The position numbers and the translations under genes are program-made. The notes under the pieces are model-generated. The model had not been told where the DNA came from and did no database searches. It was given only the letters and a program-made list of their open reading frames with translations. Positions 48,021 to 60,147 of a DNA stretch of 64,000 bases are shown here, piece after piece. Where the stretch lies: contig NC_080058.1 of assembly GCF_026212465.1 (NCBI RefSeq), forward strand, positions 1,325,501-1,389,500, in the 5' to 3' direction. Within the stretch, counting starts at the first letter, position 1, and each line of letters opens with the position of its first letter. Source of the DNA: Amaranthus tricolor. Its lineage: Eukaryota > Streptophyta > Magnoliopsida > Caryophyllales > Amaranthaceae.

Positions 48021-48576
48021 CGGCCCGTTTGGTATATGGTATTAGAGGGCGGTAATGGTAATAAAATTAAGTAATAAAAAATTTGGTTGTTTGGATGCCT
48101 TCAATGGTAATGGATGGTAATAAAATAAGGTAATGAAATTACCAAAAAGGGCCATTTTTATTACCATCAAACAACCTGGTATTAGGCTGTAATGGTAATG
48201 AAGTATTACTGTGGTAATAAAATAATATAATGTTGTTTCGAGCTATAGAAAAAAAAATAATGAAGAAAAAAAAGGTAATGTATGTAATTATCCAAAAAAA
48301 ATATTATTATTAAAAAAAGAATCATTAGATAGAATAATTTAGATAAAATAATGCTTTTAGATACAAATATACAATAATGACACTAAGAGTCATTACCATT
48401 TTTTATTACTAACAACCAAATGCAATCAATGAAATATTATCTTTCATTACCATTCTTTAGTCATGCACACCAAACAAAAGAATCTTCATTGCCAATTCTC
48501 ATATGCATTCCTTTATTACTATTGCCATTACAACATTTCATTCCCATTACTTCATTACTATCAACCAAACGGGCCG
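48021..48576. mobile_element. PIF/Harbinger-type MITE, 556 bp
   Basis: Terminal inverted repeats CGGCCCGTTTGGT and ACCAAACGGGCCG are exact for 13 bp. Flanks are TAA on both sides (48018-48020, 48577-48579). GGTAATGGTAATAAAA-type words are inverted between halves. Non-coding. Confidence 0.8.
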
Positions 48577-48579
48577 TAA

Positions 48580-50316
48580 GAGTCACATTGGTGCATTGAT
48601 TCAATTAAATAATTCATGGTTATTTTTATGTAAATAAATTTTTCTATTATATTTGATCTCCATTCTGAAAATGTTGCTATATTAAGTTATTTGGAAAAAA
48701 ATAATGGTAAAGTGAAATCTTAGTTCAATCATGATCTAATTCTATACTTTTATACTATTATTTTTTTATAATTTTAGTTATACATATGATTTAAAAATGT
48801 AAATAATTATAATAACAGATTAAATTGCGTAAAATGAGAAATGCAATAATTATAATAAAACAAAACAAGTATAAAAGTCAGTATTATAATTATATGTAAG
48901 AAGAATACTTAATATTATATTACTAAGTGAATGAAATATGACTATTTTAAATATAAAAATATAGAGGTCAGCGTGACAAGGGCCGGAAATATTATATTAC
49001 TCAATTATTCCTCATTTAACGTGAAATATTTATCATCGGGTATAATGAGGACCTGTATTGCATCCACACTTCTAGCCCAAAAAACTCGTATAAGGGCCAA
49101 AAATATATTAAAATATATAACATATTCTGAAACCTCAACCATTAGCTTAAGCTTCCACCAATTTTAATATTCTCTCATTTTCTAGCTAGTTAAATCACTT
49201 TTGGTTAACGTATCATAATTGCAGGAATACTTATCTGGTTTGATCAAAGAAAATTACTTGAATAATCATCTTCCACTTTACGATAATTCAAATATTCGAG
49301 TGGCATAAAACAGCATCAAACGACAATGACATTGATAAGCATAATCTTTTTTGATGATCAATAATGTTCTTCATCCCATTTATGATCTTGGTATTTTGAT
49401 GTTGAAACTCACAATTCTATCATTTAAAATGATATATTAAACATTAAATAACTAAAAATGAGTATTTCGAAAGTGAAAGTTTTATTAAATTTATTTGCAC
49501 TATTTAACTCAATTTTGATGATTGTCTCACCAAAGAACCGTCTTAATTGAGTATTTGTGATGTTCTATACATATATAATTATTGGGCTCTCATAGGCTAC
49601 CTTAGGGTAAAGTCTGAACAATGTCAAAGTCTTAATCCCAAATTATTGGGATTGACTAGTGACTATAATTTTTTGGTAATGTATCGGTTACTTGTCTACT
49701 TATTTTTAAAATTTCGGCTTAACTCAACTAAAGCAATTATTGTATGAGACCGTCTAATGGTCATATGGATCCTGTATAAGTATTTTACGTACGAATATGG
49801 ATGAGTTATCGTCTATTCTTTTAAAAAATCAGCGCATTTTGCATGGGAAGGTCTCACGGTGAGAGGACGTTAAAATAAGAAGCTCATAAGCTAAAATTAC
49901 TCCATTATACTTAATAGTCAAATATTAGGACTTATTTGAAAAGCAGCTTTTCATTAGGGTTTTGACCTTATATTATAAATAGATCTGGTCGTCAGATTAT
50001 AAGATACTTCTAGAATGGTAGTTCGATAGAAATAACTTTCGAAAAAGAGAAATAGAAAAAGAAAAGTTATTTTTTTCATTGTTCTTCTTGATGCTAGCAC
50101 ACCATTGTTCTAAATCTAAGTAGATTAGTTATAGCTAAATATATGATACTAATCTCTGAGACAATAGTACTTTTCAATAGTCAATATCTATATTGTCGTA
50201 AAAGTCACGCATTAAATAAAGGATGTTAATTCTTAACCGTTTAATTAATTGATTCATACAATATGTTAGATATACATGTTTTTCGAGATTATAGATGTAC
50301 TTTTTAACTATTGTTA
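48580..50316. other. Intergenic, decayed repeats
   Basis: 49040-49165 is a TRIM family A remnant (CATCCACACTTCTAGCCCAA, AAATATATAACATATTCTG). 49742-49878 has facing TGAGACCGTCTAATGG and GGAAGGTCTCACGG ends, as in the small inverted repeat at 29358. No gene seen. Confidence 0.5.
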
Positions 50317-50652
50317 TGTTAAATTAGACTGGATTTATTGTGAATGCCAGCATATTAACGGGGGACACAAGTGCACACACTTCATAAGCCAAAGAGATAT
50401 ATACCATCCTAAAACCATATGGGAAGAAGGTCTCTAATAGCTTATAAAGCGTGCACACCATTTTCAATTTATCGATGTGGGATAACTCATCCCAACACCC
50501 CCCCTCACATGCGAACCCCCGTCAAGTTCGCATGTGGGAGTAATCAATTAGGGTAGGAACGCCATTCTTTTCGAACCTACCATTTTTAAATTGTTGATCG
50601 AACCATCGGCTCGGATACCATGTTAAATTAGACTGGATTTATTGTGAATGCC
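50317..50652 (-). mobile_element. TRIM family B, most complete copy
   Basis: One full LTR, 50317-50497 (181 bp, TG...CA). Next come the polypurine complement ACCCCCCCTCAC and an internal region of about 110 bp. GGCTCGGATACCA (reverse complement TGGTATCCGAGCC, initiator-Met primer site with one change) abuts the second LTR, of which only 50621-50652 remains. No coding capacity. Confidence 0.85.
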
Positions 50653-53600
50653 CTATTTTTACATCTATGTATTCCTACATTAATTTCGTAATTTCATCGT
50701 ATAAACTTAGCTACAATAATTAAGAAAGGCAAGAATATTAAGAATTAGGAATACTACCTTAGTTAGTATCATATAATTCTATAGTTTAAGTAAACTAACC
50801 ATACAATCAAGCAATTTTAACCATGGTTTTTTTATTTTGAAATATCAGTGTTTGTAGACAACATTGTGCCTTTTCAAACATATTCATAACGAGGACTCCA
50901 TATCCTATAGACTAAACCATTAAGACTAGTGGAAAAAAAAGATAATCATATCTTTAGAAGGGGATCCAGTAATATATTTTTTCATGTCAATTACTGTGAT
51001 TGCCTTAACTAAAAAAATATATTGGAGGAATTTATAGTACTCCGCCTCACCTTGTCTCACCAATTTTGCATCATATCATACATACTAATAAAAATGTTGG
51101 AAAATGATAAATGTTATCTTTAGGGAACCTTGACAATTAATGGAATAATTTTAATGGATGATAGTTGATTACGTAACAATATTTACCTAATTAAGAATCT
51201 GATTATTTTCAAATTGAAGCTAAATTAGGTAAAATATTTATATAATTTATTATACCAATTCTATATACATAACCTAGAATTTGATATATTTAATTGAATG
51301 AAAATGTGATATATTCAATAAATAAAATCAATATTTAATTTTTGTTTTATAAAAGTTATGTATTCAATAAATTTAATCACATTAATATATACTTGCATTA
51401 TTTTTTTTAAATTATATTTTTATATATTTCATATTATAAATTCGTGCATTGTACGAAATTCTATACTAATTATAAATATTTGGTAGAGAGATCAACAAAA
51501 ATGAGCCGATAAATTGGTATTTTAAGGAGAATTAAGAGAAATTCTAAAATGATATGATAAATTAAATGCGTGAATAAAAAATTAATAAAGAAAAAGTATG
51601 CATCATAAAACTAAAATGACACACGAGTACTTGTGTAGTTTTCGATCATAAACTTAGTGATAAACAGCATCAAACGACTATGACATTCATAAGCATATAA
51701 TCTTTTTGACGATTAAAGATTCCATGTTCGTGATCCCACTTATGATCAACACAAGGTACATAATTTTAGTGATAAAATATATATAATTTTAGTAATCTCT
51801 TCAATTTTCACCTATATGAGAATTTCAATCATATATTGGGCAGGACATATTGTCCATCCTGTATTATTATATAAACACAATGTACATACACTTTATAAGT
51901 TAAGGAGATACAATTACAAAATCATATATCAATGGAAGGAAGAGTTTTTCAATAACTTTCAAAGCGTGTACACCATCTTTAGTTGATTGATGTGGGACGA
52001 ACTATATATACCAAGTTACCAACACCCTAACTACCTCACATGTAAACCCTAGTCAAATTTGCATGTGAGAGTAATCAATCAAGGTCCTAGTTGATCGAAA
52101 CCAACAGCTCTGATACCGTGTTAATTTTATCATTGGTCTTGTAATACATAACAAGATTCGCTAAAAGAAGAATTGATTGTACACAAGTACAATGAGTTTT
52201 CATCTTATAATCAATACCATGATAAATTTGTCAATGGACTTGTCGACAACAAGACCCGCACAAGAGAAGAATTGATTATGTACAAGGCCGATGAAATTTC
52301 ATCATAAAATCAATTGTTTTGGGCCATTTTGGGCCCGAGCGGAGTGCCCAACCGCACAGGGCCCAAAACTTAAATGGCCTCGTATTAAAAAATTTTATTG
52401 GAGCCATATAATATTGACATAGAGTAGTTGGTAGGAGTCTTACATAGTTTTAATTACTATTAATTATATTTTTTTTCTCCCTTTTTTTTCTCTTTCTAAA
52501 GCAACACTTTAACTTTCAAATATTTTCTCTTATATCATTTAATGATTTAATTTTTACACATTCATCAAACATCAATTATCACTAAATTTATAAAAATAAT
52601 CTAAAATTCATTTCCTAATTTTTCAACCCTTTAAACTTTTACTCTTTTTACTATTAGTCATCAATGTATTAGTATTATTTTTTTTTCTCTTTCATTTTAA
52701 CATTAGAGATGGAAGTTTAATTTTCAACAACTTAATTTAAGTAATTTTTATAAAGCCGGTATTGATAAAATTAGAAATTGTGTTGACTTATTATATAATT
52801 CTAGAACTTTAAATTAAAATTGTGTTGAATTTTTATTTAGTTTGAGAAAATCTCTCTTTTTAATTATAAACAGCCTCAATTTTAGAAATTTATGATAAAT
52901 AAACTGCGCCTCAAAATTATTTATTTCGCCCCTGATTATATATAACATCAATTAGCTCCAAACCAAGCATATAGAAAAAAAATGTATCTTACATTGCTTA
53001 TAGTAGAAAACCAAAGATTTTCATATTATTTATTTAAATAAAAACAAATTTTTAATAGTAGGATTATTAAAATGCAAGTGATAAATAGTATACTAGGATT
53101 ATACACGTTCCATGCACAGTATAGGTTAACTTTTGTTTTTTATTAAAATGCAAGTGATAAATAGTATACTAGGATTATACATAAATTATTGAACTTGTAT
53201 GTTTTTGATGACCATTAAAAATAGTTGAAGTTGAAAAATCTATAATCGTACCATATACGATATTGCTAAATGTGTGTTTTGTTTGTGTAATACTTACTAA
53301 AGGTATTTTTAATGACTCTATTTATTGTGAATTTATAAGCTAAAATTAGATTGCATGAATTACTTTCAATGCATACTACATTAACTTTACTAGCCTTCTT
53401 TTGTAAACTTTATATTGCATATTAGCCAACATGAAGGGAGTTGTCAAAAAAATTTATCTAACATTAATTAGTCTTACATCAATTTATCAGTTATATTCTC
53501 TTATAATGCTAAAAACGACATTATAAATATTTATATAATATGAATTTGTAGAGTCTATGTCAATGTCAATTATTCTATTACAATTAAAACCATTTTAAAT

Positions 53601-53830
53601 AAAACTCGTCATTGATAGTTTAAATTGGATTAGGGAAGAGTTTTCCAAAACAACAATCTAATACTATAAGTATGACACTTGACATAAAGTTCTTTCAAAA
53701 TGCATTGTATAGTGACACTTGACACAAAATATTTATAAATTAGTAGACTGTGTAATGATATGATAGTACGATACATAAATTGTGAAGTATTAATTAGATC
53801 CATCAAAGAAAAGCCTTATATATATTCAAA
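50653..53830. other. Intergenic between JIP-B and JIP-C, repeats only
   Basis: 51850-52125 is a decayed TRIM family B copy ending in a primer-site complement CTCTGATACCG. 52130-52320 holds two similar blocks with AGAAGAATTGATT and TTTCATC[A/T]TA. 52318-52385 resembles a CAGGGCCC-type hAT end. 53066-53105 and 53143-53182 are a tandem duplication (AAAATGCAAGTGATAAATAG). No gene seen. Confidence 0.5.
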
Positions 53831-55228
53831 TTAAATTAAAGTTGAAAAAGTAGCACCAAGCAAAGCCAAATTGTGGGCTTGGTCCTCAATTTGTGCGGCT
53901 GCTACGGCACCGGTGCTGCTGTCTACGTAGCTACTTACACTGCCGGATGCATTCAGTTTGGCATCAATTTCACTCCATTCCTTTTTCATAAGCTCTTCTA
54001 ACAACCCAGCCTCCACGTAAACCTAACAACCATATATCATTTTGTTAATTAATAGGAGTAATAATAGCTTTTTTAATTATTAAGTACGCCTAAAAACAGG
54101 CTAGGCCGAGGAAGAGTAGGAGCCCGGTAACAATTCACCGATTACAGGACCTTATATGAGAAAGTGGTGCTAGCGTAGCATTATTAATTATAGCACTTAA
54201 TTTAAAGTTTTTAAGGTTTGAAATGTCATATAATTAGTTTATTTTTTTAATTGATTACTAATATTTGATCATTTTAAAACTATAAGTAATTTACTTTAAT
54301 AGACTAAATATACATAAGTCAATTGTACATAAGTCAAGCCTATAAAAATAGTCTCACCATAAAACCGTTTTATTAAAGATTTTGTGTTTAAAAATACTAA
54401 TAAAAATTTTAAGATTTTGTGTTTAAAATTAATAATAACAAAGCCCAAATATAAATGAAAGGGTTACTCTTGTGAGAGATCGTCTGTAGATGAAACGAGC
54501 CCAAAATAAAAAGGTCAATCATATGCTAACAATTTGTATTAGTTGGAATATATAACTCACATATGAAGTATGTCTCATGCTAAAATTGTTTCATACAACG
54601 AATTTGTGTAAATGAAAACACAAATTGTTGTCAGAGACGATTTTTCCAAGAGACGCATTACACATATGGGCTAAATAACACAATTAATATAATTACAAAA
54701 GAAAATAAAAATGTGAACTTAAAATTTTAAGGCGGTCTCTCTAAGAAACAATATCTTACTAGAGTAGCCGAAATAAAAAAAAAAAAAACATACCTTATTC
54801 TGATCAGAATTTTGGGGCTTAAACCAAGCCAAGAGCCATCCAAGTTGGGGCAAAGCCTTATCCATAGTACCATAAACAACTGCAGCCTTGCATCCAATAA
54901 TAACTGGGCCTGGGCCTCCACCACCTCCTGGCAAATGTGGGATATTAAATGAAGGTGCTCTATGCACAAACCCACCATCATCAAACCCACCAATACTCTC
55001 ACTAGGATCCGAAACGAAAGATCCGAACCCGTCAAGTGTTTTGTTTAACAAAATGGGTCTATCTTGGCAATTCTTGATACCACCAGAAAGTGTAGCAAGC
55101 TGCCTTTCAGTGTTGTCAATGTTGCTATTGTTCAACAATGTTTGTGCAGCCTTCATCATTTCACTGATCGTTGATTTCTCTTTATCAGTCAATTGGGCCA
55201 CGTTTTGGGCTGCTTCTTCTGATGCCAT
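53831..55228 (-). CDS. 23 kDa jasmonate-induced-protein-like gene, copy C
   Basis: Exon 1 55228-54794 and exon 2 54022-53831 (donor AAG/GTATGT, acceptor TTGTTAG; phase 0), 627 nt, 208 aa. N-terminus MASEEAAQNVAQLTDKEKST; core LATLSGGIKNCQDRPILL, GGFVHRAPSFNIPHLPGG with a Gly-run, PVIIGCKAAVVYG, LGWLLAWFKPQN; exon 2 VYVEAGLLEELMKKEWSEID and an Ala/Ser-rich end. Exon borders fall at the same residues as in copy A. No signal peptide. It differs from copy A by a Gly/Pro insert before the PVIIG box. The leader exon and TATA box are about 850 bp upstream. Intact; role unknown beyond the family's stress association. Confidence 0.85.
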
Positions 55229-56075
55229 TGTTTCCTTAGCTTCCTATATATTTTTGGGTTACCAAGCCCAATAAGAAAGTCAACGCAAAGATAAATGAGT
55301 TAACTGATTTATGCTAAGTTGGCTTCTAATACTATGTCAAGAAATTAATTCAGTCAAAAGTTCAAACTAGTAGTTGAAGCTCCGAGTATACTCTTTCAAT
55401 ATGAATAAATTCTCTAATGGGATTATCTCATAGAAAAATCATTTTTAATGGGCTGACTCAAAGCATATTTACTGCTTTAAAGTGATTACTTATAATCTTC
55501 AAATAATTACTTATAATATAAAATAATAAATTTTTATAATCTTAAAATGAACATTTTAAAGAATATAAATTAATAGGAGAATTACCTATAAGAATAGTTT
55601 ACAAGCTAAAAGGAATAAAGTCAAAGAAAAATGCTTAAATTCAATAGTAATGTTGGACACTCTATCATTGAGTGGTTCAATAGGAGATAACTAATTAACT
55701 ATGACTATTCATTTTATGAACAATTGAATAAGCATAAAACAAGATTTCTTTGTTTTATTAAAAATATTAGTGCTTGATTCCAGCATTTAGTAATTTGATT
55801 AACCAAATATATATTAATATTATAAATTAAAATTTCAACTACTTAATTAGTACTATTTAATCATCAAATAAAAATAAAATAACATCTTATAATTAATATT
55901 TATATAGAGCTTATGTCCAATTTATGCTTTATTCACTTTTCGATTTTTTTACCCTTTTCTCACGTAAATCTAACTTATCCGATGGGTATTTTCATTGTTT
56001 AAATTTTTTAATTTGTAAGCAAATTAAAAAATAGTAACAAAAACAAAAATAAAGGATATAGTAAGATTGTAATAC

Positions 56076-56190
56076 CTGAAATACAAAAATGGAAAGAGTG
56101 TATATGTTGATTACAATAAGAATAAGAATATTAATTATGGGTTGCTTTGAATGAGGATTTTGGTGTCTCCAACTGTTTGTATTTATAGGT
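56076..56190 (-). promoter_or_regulatory. JIP-C core promoter and untranslated first exon
   Basis: Minus-strand CTATAAATAC at 56180-56189 is a TATA box. The leader runs to donor TTTCAG/GTATTA at 56076/56075. The acceptor just before the ATG (TATATAG/GAAGC, near 55250) closes a 5'UTR intron of about 830 bp. Confidence 0.6.
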
Positions 56191-56279
56191 GTCATCAAGG
56201 AACTTAATTCAAAGAACGTTCTTATTTTTTTGGTTATGTCGGCCAATGAAATGTTTTTATAATCCTGGTCAATATTGAT

Positions 56280-56305
56280 GGATTGGATTGGATTGGATTG
56301 GATTG
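56280..56305. repeat. (GATTG)n microsatellite
   Basis: Five tandem GATTG units upstream of JIP-C. Confidence 0.9.
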
Positions 56306-56349
56306 CTTAATAAAATTTTGTAAGATGAAAGTAGCCAATGGTGAATATA

Positions 56350-56507
56350 AGCATATTATTGGGAAATTATGAGTACACACTTCATGAGCCAAGGAGACAT
56401 ATACATCCCAAAACTATATGACAATAGAAGAAGGACTCCAATAATTTATATAAAATGCGAACACTTTCTTCAATTTGTCGATGTGGGATAGCCCATTCCA
56501 ATAGCAC
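56350..56507 (-). mobile_element. TRIM family B LTR remnant
   Basis: Family words in order: TACACACTTCATGAGCCAAG, CAAAACTATATGACAATAG, TTTGTCGATGTGGGATAG, ending CATTCCAATAGCACCC. Decayed; no second LTR. Confidence 0.6.
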
Positions 56508-58441
56508 CCTAAATTTGATCAATTTTTTGAGAAATATTGCATGTGATGTACTGAACTTTGGTCAATTTTTTTTTTTTTTGGGTTAGTATTTTATTTGTTG
56601 GGACAACTTTTAAACGTGATTTTCATGTAATGGATTTTCACCTGTTAGTGGTTTAAACATTAAGTCACTTTAATTTGAATTTGATCAAAATAATTTATCA
56701 TATTTTTATTATGATTTTATGAATATGTAAAAACAAATTAATTGGTGACTTTCAAAACCCAAACAAATTAGTTTTCATAAAAATGACTTGGGTTAATACA
56801 TTTTAAAATTTAAAAAAATTAATTGTTACTTTCAAAATTGAACAAATTAATTGTCAAAAATAGACAGCTAACAAATATCTTTATAATAAAACAATTGAGT
56901 TATAGGGGTAGCCGAAAAATACTTGGAATTGAAGTGAAGATCCTTAACGTAACTGAAGTCGTAGCCTAAGCCATGTGGTGATGACTCAGTGATAGAATTT
57001 TGCATTAGGATTACATTGTTTATATAAAATCACAAATTGAGGTATTGCACGGTAAGGAAAAAAGATTATGTAAGAATCCAACTTTAAATTTTATTTAGAA
57101 AAAAAATAAAATTTGCTCAACGTTTTACCATTAATTTTATTGTTTAATAAAATAATATTATTATCTTTTAAAATATTTAATTTTTTCATAATTCTCATGA
57201 ATATTCTTAATGGGAGCATTAATTAAGATCGAATGCAGTATAAAATAAGAATACTCATATGTTAGTCACCGAAGTTGCTTGGTATAGATGATAGGAGTTT
57301 CACCTTGTAATATTTAAGATCATATATTTGAATCCTATTTCATGTTCTAACCTGATCGTATACAAATTTAAACCTATATCGTAAACAATTTTTATTTCAT
57401 TACATAATTTTTTTCTTCGGAAATGAAGAATCTAATTTTACATAAATAATCAAATTCAAATTGTTTTGATCATTCCTAATCCTTAACAAGATAGAGCATA
57501 CTTTAGCTTTCGAATACGATTAACAAAGATTAACATGATATTTGCGAGTTTCGACCCATACATTACATTAATTTGACATAAAATCAGGATTCGGAATGCT
57601 AATCCATCCATACATCTTCATTATTTACTGAAATAAAGCTAATAAAATGTTTACACATAATTTAAGAAGAGCGGTTTGAACTAAGGTAAAGTTCACGCAA
57701 ACAGGTCTTAACAGTCGCAATATACTCGAAACCAGCTGTGTATACTCATCAGAAGATCTGCAATGGTAGAACTACGAGTAAGTAACAAAACAAAGGATTA
57801 AATGAGCAAGGGAACGATCATGCTAAATGCTCCGAACTCTGATAAAATTTGACAGAAGTCGTGAACAATCCTGGGAAACACGGATGATCTCAAAGTAATC
57901 TGCGGACTGTAACTGGATATGTCAAACCCAAGATGTTATGAAAGGGTGAATTTGAGAGCATGATGAGAAGAATCGTGTTCTGAAGCAACGCACACTTCTT
58001 GAACGATAAACAAACAGAACAAAAAACAATACGCGAACCAGGACTATCAATCCAAATGTTGAAAACACGAAACTCACATTGTCAAGAGGGTACGGCTATG
58101 GTATGTCCAGGACACAACTCTAGGTACCCTTTATCGAGATTAAGCAAAATATATTTCCAGGACACGCTCTCTCCCTCGAGAGGGTACGAGTACAATATGT
58201 TTGTTACCTCTCCCCTCAGGACCCTGACTTCACGCGGAATAATGAGTTGTTGACCATGACCATATTTCCAGGACACAAATTTATCATAATGAAAACTTTT
58301 GCCCTATAACTTCATCTAAACCTCCCAAGAATTTGAAAATTCAGGAATACGAGACAGACATTAAGCAGAACGAGTTCTGAACCATAGACTAAGATTGAGG
58401 TGAAGGAGCAGTAACCATTATAGTCGGAGAAAAGTATATAC
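56508..58441. other. Intergenic and probable cystatin 3' region
   Basis: 56508-57650 is AT-rich without features. 57660-58440 is less AT-rich and may be untranslated transcript of the cystatin gene. It holds TCCAGGACAC three times (58106, 58157, 58267). No coding frame is supported. Confidence 0.4.
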
Positions 58442-60147
58442 CTAGGAGCTGGAACCATCAGCAGAGACGTCGCCTACATACTTGAATTCCTGCAATTCCT
58501 GGAAGTTCATCCATGGCTTGACCCACACTTTTGCTTCATAAACCTTCTTCTTGTCACCATCGATTGCCTCGAGAGTAATATAGTACATAGTGCCAGCAAC
58601 TACCTGTTGCTTTGTATTAACAACCCTGTTGAATTCCAACAAAGCATTCTGCAGAAAGAACACATTCGATTACTTCTTGGTTAAGCACAGTGAGATCATA
58701 CAATTTACTCCTATATTCATATTTTCAAAAGGCAATCTCGCACAAGGTGTCAGACAGCATAAGACCTCCTTATTTAAGGTGTGTAAGGTGTGATTACAAC
58801 TATTTTTAACCGCTATTTTTACCAAAAGCACTCAAAGGCAGAAGTGATTCTGGATAAAGATAGATTTTTGGCATGTGTAAGGTGTTCGACTGCATAAGAT
58901 CTCCTTATTTAAAGGTCTCAAGTATTAATTGATATTAATGTACACTTCTTTTACTTTAGTCTCTTTACTTGTTTTTCGGCCTTAAAATTTCGAAAAAATA
59001 TAAAATAAACAAGGCCTTAAAAACTAATGTGTATTTTTGCTCTGCCCCTACGCAAAGGCACGCCTGATGCACATAGAAGCAAGGAGCAACGCATTTCGCT
59101 AAATGTGCCTCACGCTTTTTACAACTAAGCCTATATTAGACTCAAATGCTACCTCCAAATAATCCACATTTGAATAAGGATTAGTGAACTGAACAAACAT
59201 AGGGACCTCAAAGAATTGATCCTACATCATAGTCTTCAAAGTTCAAACCATTCAAATTTCAAACACAAGTTTATGGTAAATGATTTTTTCCTTATAGGGT
59301 AGGTTGGGGGAAAGATTCAATAAGAATCGAACTCAAGTCTCGCGTGGCTGCTAAGGCAAGACCCCAATTTTCTTGTGGTTCATGTTTAATTTCCTACAAG
59401 GGTAAAGTTGCAAACTTCAACAAAAAATTATAATCAAAAGTCAAAACCATAATCAATACTCAATAGTATACCAATGTATTCACTAAAAATGAGACTATTG
59501 CTAGAAGTTAATATTAGTGAATATGAATATAACTATAACTCATGATTAAAAATACAAGAAGTAAAAGTCCTTATACATATAAGAAAAATATTTGTTCTTG
59601 TTTGATTAGATACTTGAATATTATTATATATTTATCCTTTCGCTTGTTTGTTCAATCATACGAAGTACTTTATCAATATTTTAAAAAAATTACATAAAAA
59701 TTCAGATTGTCCTGTATAAGTCAACGTTTCACATGGCCAATTCCATAGAAAAATTAAGCATGATATTATCAAAAACCCATCAAATTAAGAATCAATCAAG
59801 AGTAAATCAACAATTAATTCCTAAATAATGATCAACAATTACCAAAACCCAAAGATGAAAACTTAACAAATTACAATGAAACAAAATTAAACAGACTATA
59901 CACCTCACAATTAAACTCTGCGCTGAATTAAAGATTAATTTGCAAATAAAGTCAATCTGTAAAAAGGGGATTTAAAGAAACAAAGATTGACAATAAAAGG
60001 TAATTAGTACAGAAAAATGGTGAAACAAAAGGAGAAAAAAGAAACCTCTTTTTTGTTGTGTTCATCAACAGCATATTTAGCAAGGGATTCGATTTCCAAA
60101 CTGTTTTCGGATCCATCTTTCTGGGTGATGCCTCCCACTGTCGCCAT
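58442..60147 (-). CDS. Phytocystatin (cysteine-protease inhibitor), 2 exons
   Basis: Exon 1 60147-60046 and exon 2 58648-58442 (donor GAG/GTTTCT, acceptor TTCTGCAG; phase 0), 309 nt, 102 aa. The three inhibitory elements are present: Gly residues near the N-terminus (TVGGI), QVVAG in the first binding loop, and PW in the second (VKPWMNF). The plant-specific helix motif reads [14 protein letters not shown], spanning the splice junction. No signal peptide, so a cytosolic single-domain cystatin that blocks papain-like proteases, in protein turnover or against herbivores and pathogens. An in-frame upstream Met at 60219 would add a Lys-rich stretch derived from a poly-T/A tract; the start at 60147 fits the family. 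Confidence 0.92.
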
